Shown: positions 52,397 to 62,908 of the stretch, piece by piece
How positions within the stretch are numbered: position 1 is the first letter of the stretch
Layout of the letters: each line of letters starts with the position of its first letter
Assembly: GCA_009829735.1 (NCBI GenBank)
Contig: CM020619.1
Span: forward strand, 25,569,554 to 25,633,553
DNA from: Pyropia yezoensis
Lineage: Eukaryota; Rhodophyta; Bangiophyceae; Bangiales; Bangiaceae
Length of the DNA: 64,000 bases
Direction of reading: 5' to 3'
Position numbers and translations under genes: made by a program
Notes under the pieces: model-generated
Database searches by the model: none
Told to the model about the DNA's origin: nothing
Seen by the model: only the letters and a program-made list of their open reading frames with translations

Positions 52397-53101
52397 ATGG
52401 GTCCTAGCGCGCCTACGCCCGCGTCACCCGCCACCCTCCCTCCTCCTCCCTCTTACCCCCTCCTCCCCACCCCCCCTACCCCCGTCCCCCCCATCTCCGC
52501 CCCCCCTACACCCACCTCGTCATCACAGCCGCCTCTGCTTCCGCCCCCCGAACCCTCAACCTCCACACTCTCACACCCTCCCCCCACGTCTGCTGCCACA
52601 GCGGCGCCAGAGAGCGCCGGCGCCAAGAGGACGCCACCTGCGCAGTGTGCCGACGCGACGAGGGTGCCGTCGCTCTCTCGGCAAAGTAGTCAGCCGGCTC
52701 GTGCCTCGTCCAGCGGCCCGGCCTCGGCTACCACGCAGCAACTGGCCGCGCTGTCACCAACCCCCCCCCCCCCCCCCCCCCCCCAGCCCATCGTACCCTC
52801 GCCCTCCCTCTCCCGCCCCCCATCTCCAGCCCCCTCCTCTTCTTCCCTCCATACCTCCAGATGCCGACGTGGCGGTTGGCAACCGATGTCAGCCTCGAAG
52901 ACGCCGGCGACGACGAGCGCCACCGCGTCCAGCGTACCGTCGCCAGAAGGGTGCCGCGCCCTGGAGAGTACTGCCATCACCAAGAAGCCAAGGTGGCCAG
53001 GGCGCCGTCGTGGGGAAGGTGTCGGCCCCAAAACGGCCTTGCCTTCACCCAGAAGACACTGGCACAGGGTGCGGAACCGAGGAAGGGTGGTGCCAGTGTA
53101 G
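52397..53101 (+). CDS. Possible Pro/Ser-rich low-complexity protein
   Basis: ATG at 52397 opens a frame of 234 residues starting MGPSAPTPASP. It is dominated by Pro, Ser, Thr and Ala, including a polyproline run encoded by an 18-20 base C-run near 52765, and becomes basic at the end (KKPRWPGRRRGEG). No domain is recognised. The frame may simply reflect C-rich DNA, and another plus frame over the same region is open to 54605. Confidence 0.25.
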   Translation: MGPSAPTPASPATLPPPPSYPLLPTPPTPVPPISAPPTPTSSSQPPLLPPPEPSTSTLSHPPPTSAATAAPESAGAKRTPPAQCADATRVPSLSRQSSQPARASSSGPASATTQQLAALSPTPPPPPPPQPIVPSPSLSRPPSPAPSSSSLHTSRCRRGGWQPMSASKTPATTSATASSVPSPEGCRALESTAITKKPRWPGRRRGEGVGPKTALPSPRRHWHRVRNRGRVVPV

Positions 53102-54081
53102 TGGGGTGCGCAGTGGCGCATCTGCCCTGTACAGACCAAAGGCTGTCGAGGTCAAGACAGCGACTGGTGGGAAGGGGCAGGCCAGCACGGGACAGCTGAG
53201 CTGGGGGAGTCGCGTCCACCTCAGCGCTCTTCCGTGCCGTGGACGCAAGGAATGCAAGCCGCCCCCCGGGGGCTGCACGACGGCGCAGACAGAGACGAGG
53301 GCGCCACGGCGTGACAAGCACGGGGGCGCACAAAAATTTCCCTCCGCGCTTCCACTGCTGTCTTTCCCCACCCGCGCGGGCTGTGCAGCGAGGGTGGCTG
53401 ATGGTGGGTTCAGTGCAGGGGAAGGGGGCTTCCACGCTTGCGTACAGAAGACGGCGGAGAAACCGCCACCTGGAGACCGCGATTATTTTCATTCGAACGC
53501 CGTTTCGCTTTCTCTCATTGGAAATGGCGCACGGTGGCACCGGCTTTGGAGCCCGTCCCAAAGCCCCGCACATACCCCCTCAAATACGGCTTTGCTTGTA
53601 TGTGAAAGCCGAAATAGGGCTTTCGGCTTTGGGAGCCAGTCCACATACACAGACACGACCGCTTACGATGCGACTCCGGAGCACTTTTCTTGGCTGAAGG
53701 CATGTACGACGCGCCTCCTTTACCTCCATTGTCGATTGCGCTCGGCGGGCGCCGGTCCCCCCCCCTCCCCCCCCACCCCGGGGCGGTCGCCCACCCAAGC
53801 TACCCCGCCCCCCCTCCCTCCCTACCCTCCCCATCTCTGCGGCGGGCGGCGGCAGCATTGCCACCCCCCCCCCCCTCCCGTGCCCCGTCGTGCCGCTGCC
53901 CCCCGACGCCACCCTTGCTGCCCGCTTTGCGTGGATGGCCGCCGCCACGGGCGCCCGCCCGTACGTGGCCTTCCCGACGGGGGCGCCGCCGCGGCCGCCC
54001 TTGCCGCCGTGCGGCGAGCGTACGCGCCGGCAGTGGCGCCGCGGGGGGGGGCAGGCCCCGGCGCTGCCGTCGTCTCTGGTA

Positions 54082-54120
<39 letters not shown>

Positions 54121-54189
54121 GCGACGCCGCGCTTGCGGGGACGGCAGCGGCGGGCCTGACGCGGCCGAGACGGAGCGCCGGTGGACCTG
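53102..54189. other. GC-rich stretch with one protein-like string
   Basis: At 53890-54020 on plus a string LPPDATLAARFAWMAAATGA then RPYVAFPTGAP looks protein-like, and a diverged copy of its DNA recurs at about 54690-54770. I cannot assign it. (GGC)n begins at 54080. Confidence 0.3.
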
Positions 54190-54243
54190 GGCGCCGTCGG
54201 TGGGGGGGGGTGGGGGGGGGGGGGGGGTTGGGGCGGCGTTTGC

Positions 54244-54274
<31 letters not shown>

Positions 54275-55562
54275 CCCTGTGCCGTCCCCCCCCCCGCCCC
54301 CCCCGCCCCCCCCCTCGCGAGAACGCCCAACCCCCCCCCGCCCGCGCTGCCACCGCCGCCGCCGCCGCCACCGCCCCCCAACGCCGCTGCCGGCCCCCCC
54401 CCCCTTCATCCCCGCCCCCTCTCGGGCGGTCGCTCACTACCCCCCCCCGCGCCTCTTCGCCCCCCCCCCGCCCCGCGGCGCGAGTAGCCGCTGCCGCCTC
54501 CGCTGCCGCCGCCCCCTCCCCCCCCCCTCCCCCCGCCCCCTACCCCACCCCCCCCCCGCCCCCCCCCGCTCCCTGCCCTCCCCCACCGCCCCGCGGCGCG
54601 AGTAGCCGCTGCCGCCCCCGCCGCCGCCCCCATCCCTGCCGCCGCCCCCCACCGCCGCCAATCTGCCCGCCGCCGCCACCGGCGCCCGCCCACCCGACGG
54701 GGGCGCCGCCGCCGCGGCCGCCCGCGCCGCCGTGCCACGGTAGAACGCGCGGGCAGTGGCGCCGCGGGGCGGGGGAGGGAGAGGGGGGGGGGCGGCGCAG
54801 CCGTCCACTCTGGCCGCAGCGGCGGCAGCGGCGGCGGCGGCGGCGGCGGCGGCGGCTGCGGCGGCGGCAGCAGCGGCAGCGGCGGCGGCGGCACCGGCGG
54901 CGGCAGCGGCGGTGGCGGCGGCGGCGGCAGCGACAGCGGCGACGCCCCGCTTGCGCAGGCGGCGGCGGTGGGCACAAGGGCCGAGCAGGGGCGCCACGGG
55001 AGCTGGGCGCCGTCGGTGGGGGGGGGTGGGGGGGTGGGGGGGTGTGTGGTGACGTTTGCCACCGCCGCCGCCGCCGCCGCCGTCGCCCCCTGTGCCGCCT
55101 TCCCCCCCCCCTTCCCCCCCCCCTCCCCCCGATAACGCCCAACCCCCCCCCCCCCCCGCTGCCACCGCCGCCGCCGCCGCCACCGCCCCGTCCCCCCCCA
55201 CTCGCGAGAACGCCCAACGCCCCCGCCCCCCCCCCGCTGCCACCGCCGCCGCCGCCGCCGCCGCCCCGCCCCCCCCCCCCTCCTCGCGAGAACGCCCAAC
55301 CCCCCCCCCCCCCCCGCCGGCCGCCGCGTACCCCGCTGCGGGAGTACCCGCTGCCGCCGTCGGGTGGGGCGGCGCCTGCCCCCGCCGCCGCCGCCGCCGG
55401 CGCCCCCCAATGCCGCTGCAGCCCGGGGCCCCTCCCCCCCAACCCCTGCCGCTCCCCTGCCTGGCATTGGGCCTGGCGGGGCCGAGCCGGGGCGCCGGCG
55501 GGGATGGGCGCCGTTGGTGGGGTGAGGAGGGGGGGTGAGGTGGGTGGTGGGCCGGCGTTTGC

Positions 55563-55593
<31 letters not shown>

Positions 55594-55722
55594 CCCTGTG
55601 CCGCCCCCCCCCCCCCCCCCCCCCCCCCTTGGAGAACGCCCAACCCCCCCCCCCCCCGCCGGCCATCCCCTTGCCCCACGGCGGGAGTAGCCGCTGCCTC
55701 CGGTGGGTGGGGCGGCGTCTGC

Positions 55723-55757
<35 letters not shown>

Positions 55758-55859
55758 AACGCCGCTGCCGCCTCCCTCGCCCGCACCCCGCCCCGCGTGC
55801 CTTCCCCGTGCCCCGCGGCGGGAGTAGCCGCTGCCGCCAGTGGGTTGGGCGGCGTCTGC

Positions 55860-55895
<36 letters not shown>

Positions 55896-56000
55896 TCCCC
55901 GGCGCCGCTGCCGCCCCCACCCCCTCGTCCCCACCGCCCCCCGCCTCCACCGCCCCCTGCCCCGCCGCCTGCCCCGCGGCGCGAGTAGCAGCTGCCGCCG
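54190..56000. repeat. CCG microsatellites and C-runs with interspersed 100-130-bp units
   Basis: (CCG)7-10 tracts alternate with C-runs and recurring words: GCGTTTGCCACCGCCGCC, TCGCGAGAACGCCCAAC (four or five times) and GCGGGAGTAGCCGCTGCCG (three or four times). This is a higher-order repeat rather than a gene. Confidence 0.75.
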
Positions 56001-56334
56001 CCGCCTCCGCCGCCGTCCTCATTGTTGCCGCCGCCGTTTGCCGCCGCCTGTCTGCCCGCCACCGCCACCCACTCCTCCTGCGGCCGCGTCCCCATGCCCT
56101 GCGCCGCGCTGCACACTTGACACCGCTGCCGCCGCCGCGGCAGTCGCTGCCGTCGCCCCGCTGGCGCCCGGACGGCCGCCGCTCCCGCCGCCGCCCCTCC
56201 TCCCGCCCACCGCAAAGCCCAATGCGCTTGCCGACGACGCCCCCATCGCCCGCTGGGCGCCCCCCCGCACCCGCCGCCCCCCCGCTTCCGCAGCTCTGAC
56301 GCTTCCGCTGCCGCCTCTCAAGCCAGGTGCAAGA

Positions 56335-59300
56335 TGACGACGTCACCGGCATGGGGCCGCTGCCGGCGGCGGTGGGGTCGCGCCGCCGAAGAGAAGGCGG
56401 CCGCTGATAGCGCGGGAGCGGCGGCGGCGACGGCGGGGCGGCCGGCGGCGGCGGGGCGGTGGCGGCGGCGGCATGAAGCGGCTGTCGATGGCGGCGGGGC
56501 GGCGCCGCCGGCGTGGGGGCGGCGCCACCGGCGGCAGGGCGGCCGGCGGCGGTGTGGCGGCGGCGGGGGCGGCATTGGGCGCCCACCGGCGGCAGGGCGG
56601 CGTCGGCGGCGGCGTGGGGCGGCCACCAGCGGCGGGGCGGCGGCGCTGGCGCCAAGTGGCGGCCGCCGGCTGGGTGGCGGCGGCGTCAGCTGCGAGGGGT
56701 GGCCGCCGGCGACGTGGTGGCGGCGGCGGCGGCAACGTGCGGCCACCGGCGGGGCGTCGGCGGCGGCGGCGGCAAGGAGCGGCCGCCGGCGGTGAGGCGG
56801 CGGCGGCATCGGTAGCGAGCGGCCACCGGCGGGGGGGGCAGGGCGCCGCCGGCGAGGGGCGGCAGCCGACGAAGGGCGGCCGACGGCGGGGGTGGCGGCC
56901 GCGGCGGCAAGTGGCGGCCCCCGGCGGCGTGGCGGCGGCGAGTGCGGCGAGGGGCGGCCGCCGGCGGACAGGGGGGGGTGCCTACGGCGAGGGGCGTCCG
57001 AAGGCACCAGCTGCCGGCGGCTGCGTCGGCAAGGGGCGGCCGCCCGCGGCGGAAAGGCGGCAGCGGCGGCAACGGGTGGCCGCCGCCGGCGGGGCGGCGG
57101 GGCGGCGGCAAAGGGTGGTCGCCGGCAGCGGGGCGGCGGCAGCGGCGGCAAGTGGCGGTGGCATGTGCCTCGGCGGCGGCGGCTGCGGCAACGGGCGGCC
57201 ACCGGCGGGGGGGGGCGGGGCGCCGCCGGTGAGGGGCGGTCGGCGGCGGCGTGTCGGCGGCGGCGACGACAAGGGGTGGTCGCCGGCGGCGTGGGGTTGG
57301 CGGCGGCGGCAAGGGGCGGCGGTCAGGAGGGGGCGGCGCCGCCGGCGAGGGGCGGTCGCCGGCGACGGGGCGGCGCTGCCGCCAGGGGGTCGCCACCGGC
57401 GAGGGGCGGCGGCCGGCGACGTGGCGGCGGCGGCTGTGGTAGTGGGCGGCCGTCAGGGTGGGGTGGCGCCGCCAGCGAGCGTTGGCCGCCGGCAGCGGGG
57501 CGGCGGCGGCGGCGGCAAGGGGTCGTCGCTGGTGGCGTGGTCGCCGCCGCCGGCAGGGCGGCGGCGGCGGCGTCAAGGGGCGGCCGCCTGCGGCGCGGCG
57601 GCGGCGGCGGCGGCAAGGGGTGGTCGCCGGCGGCGTGGCAGCGGCGGCGGCGGCAATGGGCAGCCGCCAGGCGTTGGTGGCGCCGCCGGCGAGTGGCGGC
57701 CGGCGGCGGCTTGGGGCGGCGACTCGGGCATTGGGTGGCCGCCAGTGGCGGGGGGGCGGCGGCGGCGGCGAGGGGTGGCCGCTTGCGGCATTGCGAGGGC
57801 GGCGGCGGCGACGTGCGGCCACCGGTGGCGGGGCGGCGGCGTTGGCAGCAAGCGGCCGCTGGCGGCGGCGTGGCGGTGGTGGCGGCGGCAAGCGGCGGCC
57901 GCCAGCAGCAGGGCGGCGGCGTCGGCGGCGAGATGCGGCCGTCGGCGGGCGGGGGGGGGCGGCGCCAGCGAGGGGCGTCCGCCAGCACCAGCAAACGGCG
58001 GCTGTCTGCGGCGCGGGGGCAGCGCAGCCGGCGATGGGCGGTCGCCGACAGCGTGGCGGCGGCTTGGCCGGCAGAGGGCGGCAGCCACCGGCGGGTGGGC
58101 GGCGGCAGCGGCGGCAAGGGGCGGCCGCCTGCGGCAGGGCGGCGGCGGTGGCGGCAACGCGCGGCCACCGGCGGCGGAGCAGCGGCGGTGACGGAAAGAG
58201 GCCACCGCCGGCGGCGCGGCGGCGGCGGCAAGGCAAGGGGTGGTCGCCAGGGGTTGGTGGCGCCGCCGGCGAGGGGCGGCCGCCGGCGGCTTGGGGCGGC
58301 GACTCGGGCATTGGGTGGCCGCCAGTGGCGGGGCGGCGGCGGCGGCGGCAAGGGGCTGCCCACGGCGGTGGGGCGGCGGCGGCGACGGCAAAGGGTGGCT
58401 GCCACCGGCGGTGCGGCGGCGGCGGCAGCAAGAGGTGGCTGCCGGCGGCATGGCGGCGGCGGCGGCGGCAAAGGGCGGCTGCCGCCGGCGGGGCGGCGGC
58501 GGCGGCGGCAAGGAGCGGGCGCCGCCGGCGGGGCGGCGGCGGCGGCGGCAGGGGGCCGTTGCCGGCGGCTCGGGAGGAGCGCCTCCGGGAAACGGCGGAC
58601 GCCGCCGGCGGGGCGGCGACGGCGACGGCGGCTGGGCGGCGGCGGCCGCGATGGAGGGTGGCTGCCACCGGCGGGGCGCCGCCGGCGGCGGGAAAAAGCG
58701 GCCGCCGCCGGCAGGGCGGTGGCGGCGGCGGCAGGGGGCCGATAACGACGGCGTGGCCGCGGCTGCGGCGGCGGCAAGGGGCAGCCGCCAGTTGGCGGTG
58801 GCGCCGCAGGCGAGTTGCAGGGGCGGTCGCCGCCGGCGTGGAGGTGGCGGCGGCGGCAACGGGCGGCGGCCAGGGGGGGGCGGCGCCGCCGGCGAGGGGC
58901 GGTCGCCGGCGACAGGGCGGTGCCGGCGGCGGCGAGAGGCGGCCACCGCCGGCGGGACGGTGGCGGTGGCGGCAGCACGGGGCGGTCGCTGGCGGCGGGG
59001 CGGCAGCGGCAGCGGCGGCAAGGGGCGGTCGCCGGCGGCTCGGCGGCGGCGGCGGCGGCGATAGGCGGCCGCCGCCGGCGGGGCGGCGGCGGCGGCGGCA
59101 AGGGGTGTCCACGGCTGGCGGGGCGGCGCCGTCGGCGGCCAGACGCGACCTTCGACAGCGCGGCGGCGGCGGCGGCGGCGATAGGCGGCCGCCGGCGGCG
59201 TGGCGGTTCGGGCGGCGTCAAGGGGTGGTCGCCGGCGGCGGCGCGGCGTTGTCGGCGGCCGGATGTGGCCGCCGACGGCGCGGCGGCGGCGGCGGCGGCA

Positions 59301-60890
59301 ACAGGTGGCCGCCGCCGGCGGGGCGGCGGCGGTGGCGGCATCGAGGTGTCGCCAGCGGCGGGGCGGCCGCGCCGCCGGCGATGGGCGGCCGCCGACGGCT
59401 GGGCGGTGCCGGCGGCGGCAATAGGCGGCCACCGCCGGCGTGACGGTGGCGGCGGCGGCGGCAAGGGGCGGTCGCTGGTGGCGGGGTGGCGGCGCCGCCT
59501 GCGATGGGCGGCCGCCGCCGGCGGGGCGGCGGCGGCGGCGGCGAGGGTGTCCACTGCCGGCGGGGCGGCGCCGTCGGTGGCCAGACGCGGCCGTCGACGG
59601 CGCGGCGGCGGCGGCGGCGGCAACGGATGGCCGCCGCGGGCGGGAAGGCGGAACGGCGGCAAAGGGTGGTTGCTGGCAGCGGGGCGGCGGCAGCGGCGGC
59701 AAGAGGCGGTGGCGTGTGCCTCGGCGGTGGCGGCTGCGGCAACGGGCTGCCGCCGGCGGTGGGGTAGTGGCGCCGCCGGCGACAGGTGGCCGCCGACGTT
59801 GGGGCGGCGGCATCGGCGGCGAGGGACGTCCACCGCCGGCGGAGCGGCGCCGTCGGCGGCCAGACGCGGCCGCTGACGGCTGGGCGGTGCCGCCGCCGGC
59901 AACAGGCGGCCACCGCCGGCGGGACGGTGGCGGCGGCGGCGGCAAGGGGCGGTCGCTGGTGGCGGGGCGGCGGCGGCGGCGGCGGCGGCGGCAAGGGGCG
60001 GTCGCCCGCGGCGCGGCGGCGGCGGTGCCGGCGATAGGTGGCCGCCACCGGCGGGGCGGCGGCGGCGGCGGCGAGGGGTGTCCACGGCCGGCGGGGCGGC
60101 GCCTTGCGCGGCCAGACGCGGCTGTCGACGGCGCGGCCTCGGCGGCGGCGGCATTGGGCGGCCGCGGGCGGCGTGGCGGCGGCGGCGGCGGCAAAGGGCG
60201 GCCGCCGACGGCAGGGCGGTGCGGGCGGCGGCATGGGCCTGCCGCCGCCGTCGAAGCGATTGGGGCGGCGGCAAGGGACGGCCGCCGGCATTGGGGCGTT
60301 GGCGATGGCGGCAAGTGGCGGCCGCTGGCGCGGGCGACGGGGCGCCGCCGGCTAGGGGCAGCCGCCGGCGGCGGCGTGGTGGCAGCGGCAGGAAGAAGCG
60401 GCCGCCGTCTGGAGGGTGGGGGCACCGCCGGCGAGGAGGGGCCAGCGGCGGCCGGCGGTAGGCGCCGCTGGCAAGGCGCGTCCGCTGGCCGCGTGGCGGC
60501 AGCGGCGCCGGGTCGGGTCGCCTGTTGGTGGCGGGGCGGCGGCGGTGGCGGCGAGCGGCGACCGCCGGCGGCTTGGTACCGGCGGCGGCGGCAATGGGCG
60601 GCCATCGGCGGCGGGGTGGCGGCCATCGGCGGCGGGGTGGCGGCAGCAGCGGCAAGGGGCGGCCGCTGGCGGGGGGGGGGGGCGGCGCCGCCGGCGAGGT
60701 ACGTCCGCCCGCGGCAAGAAGGCGGCGGCGGCGGCAACGGGTGGCCGCCGGCGGCGGGGAGGCGGCGCCGCGTACTCCGGGCGGCTGCCATTGGTGGATG
60801 GCTGGCGCGGCGGGCAAGGGGCGGCGTGCGGTGGTGGGGGGGCGGCGCCGATGGTGAGGGGCGGCCGGCAGCGGCACGCGGCGAAGCGGC
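56335..60890. repeat. GGC-rich minisatellite, about 4.5 kb, unit roughly 40-46 bp
   Basis: Repeated core GGGGCGGCGGCGGCGGCGGC plus AAGGGGCGGCCGCCGGC, with variable numbers of GGC triplets. About one hundred degenerate copies. Unit lengths are mostly not multiples of three, so reading frames rotate through the same three peptide patterns (G-rich, R-rich, A-rich). Stops are nearly absent on either strand, producing open frames above 1000 codons. These are not genes. Confidence 0.85.
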
Positions 60891-61718
60891 CGACCACCAG
60901 GGCAGGAGGAGGAGGAGGAAGAAGTAAAGAGGTGGCGACCGCACTGACTGTTGAAGCGGCGACACCACGAGCGAAGCCGCGACCGCGGGGGTCTTTAAAT
61001 ACCCGCCGGCGCCGGCGGCTCCGCCGACGCGCCGCCCGCCCACCCCTACGGCACCGCGCACGGCCGCGCACGCGCGCGCGGCAAGTGGGGTGGGGCGGCC
61101 CACCCGCCGCGTCGGCGTGCCGCTGCCCCCCCGCCCTCACGCGCCGCCCGCCCCCCCCCCCCCCCCCCCCTTCGCCAAACGTATCAAAAACCGCGGCGGC
61201 CGTAGCAGCGCGGGAAGCGTTTAAACAGGGAGCACAAAAAAAAACGGCGCGACCGCTCCCCTGTGTAGACGAGGGCGAGGGGGGGGTTGGGGAGCGGGGG
61301 ATCGCGGGGGAATGGCAGCGGCCGGGACGTCTGGCGGACGGGTACGGGGGCGGCGATATGGCGAGACGGGGGCGGCAGCGCGGCGCCGACAGGGCGGCCA
61401 GCGCGGCGCCGACGGTGTGGCCGTCGCGGCGCCGACGGCGCGGCCGGCACGGGCCGCCCCGGGGCGGCGGGTGGACCATCAAACGGGCGAGCCCGCGCCC
61501 CGGACGGGGGGAGCGGTCGCGGCGTGGGCGGTCGCTGCTGCGACGGCGGCCTGGCTCACGGCGCTGGCGGCCGCCGCGGCGCGTGCCGTCCCGCCGGCAG
61601 GCGACCCGACGGATGGACCGCACCAGTGTGGGATGTTTTGGGGCAGGGGGGTTTTTGGCCCGCGCGCCGCATGTCGGCATCCGACTGGGCGAGCAAGCTA
61701 GATCCGGCTCCACGATCC
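60891..61718. other. GC-rich flank of the minisatellite
   Basis: Includes CGCGCGCGG near 61072, a C-run near 61150 and A-rich patch AAAAAAAAACGG near 61238. No gene recognised. Confidence 0.4.
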
Positions 61719-61840
61719 GCGGATCTGTGGCGGGAAACCGACGGGGGGGCGGCGGTTTTGTCGGCCGCCCGCTGATCTGCTCTTCCCTTTATCCGCCGCA
61801 ACGACACGTCAGTCATCTCGTGTGTTGACTTGCGCGACGG
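61719..61840 (+). repeat. Diverged duplicate of 62909-63000
   Basis: GATCTGTGGCGGGAAACCG begins both copies, and about 80 bases later (GTCAGTCATCTCGTGTG / GCCAGCCGTCTCGTGTG) they match again. The 1.2-kb spacing and weaker matches upstream suggest an old segmental duplication. Confidence 0.5.
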
Positions 61841-62908
61841 TAGACACCAGTAGAATCAAGTGCGTCTCCACACGGGACACGTTGCGGTGTGCGCGACCGT
61901 AATGAGTGCGCACGGCGGACGGCGGATCGTTCGTAAGAGCGACTGCCGCCTGATTTGTTGGCTAATACGGGGTATCCGCGAAGACCTTGCGGAACGCTTT
62001 TTCAATGCACCCGTCCGTTCATAAACAACGGCCAGGATAACGCGCGGAGTGAGCCAAGGTTGCAGGCCACACGCGCGCAAAGGTCAGACCGCGGCAGCGG
62101 GGCGCGGCGGCGCGGCAGCGGCGGCCGCGACGCGCCCGAGGCCGCCGTGCCGGCGGCGGCCGGTCTACTCGTGCAGTGGGCGCGAGCGGGTCAACGGCGC
62201 GGCCGCGCGACGCCCCCTCCCCCTGCCCCCCACCTCTATCCACCGTCTCACCCGCGTCGCCGCGCCATCGGCCGTGCGCGGCGGCCGGCGGCGGCGGTGC
62301 CGCCCGTTCAAACCGCGCCCGCCGTGGCGTGCCGGCCGCGGTGCGCGGCGCATCCCGCGCCGCCGCGCGCGCGCCGCCGGTCGGCCCGCGCTTCCCGCCA
62401 CGCCTGCGCGGCCTCACCACCTCCCCCCCTTCCCGCCGTCGCCTTCGTCACCCGCGCCGCGGCGTGCCAGTCTCAGACGCCGCGACGGAGCGGCCGCCGA
62501 CGGCCCCGGCCCGGCCCGCCCGCCCCCACGCACCAAAACGGCCGCCGCCCGCCGCCGCGCGGCCGTCGCCGCACCTCGCAGCGCGGGAACGGTGGAGGGG
62601 GGGCGGGGGGGGGGGGGGGGGGGGGGGGCAGGGAGCGGCGGGTGGCAAGCCATGTGGTGGCCGACGCGGCCGGCGGGGGTGCCGCCGGCGCGCAGTCGTG
62701 GCGCGGGCGTCGCGGGCGGGCGCCGGGCGGCGCGTGGCCGCCCGCGGCGGCGGCGGCCGCCGCGGCGCACGCCGCGCTGCCGTCGCAGGGTGAGCCGGGC
62801 GGCGGCCGCCAACCGCCAGTGGTGGCCGTGATTGAGGGGGGGTTGTCCGAACGCTGCCTACTGTGGGTGCGCCGGCCGCCCACCGGGCGAGGTCGCGGGA
62901 GCCGGCGA
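61841..62908. other. GC-rich sequence, no gene recognised
   Basis: Long frames on both strands with Arg/Ala/Pro bias. A G-run of over 20 lies near 62605. Confidence 0.4.

Noticed and set aside
57323..61103. Overlapping open frames above 1000 codons on minus (and 400-660 codons on plus)
   Set aside because: They lie in the GGC minisatellite, are simultaneously open on both strands and in several frames, and have only Arg/Pro/Ala/Gly patterns that rotate with the repeat unit.
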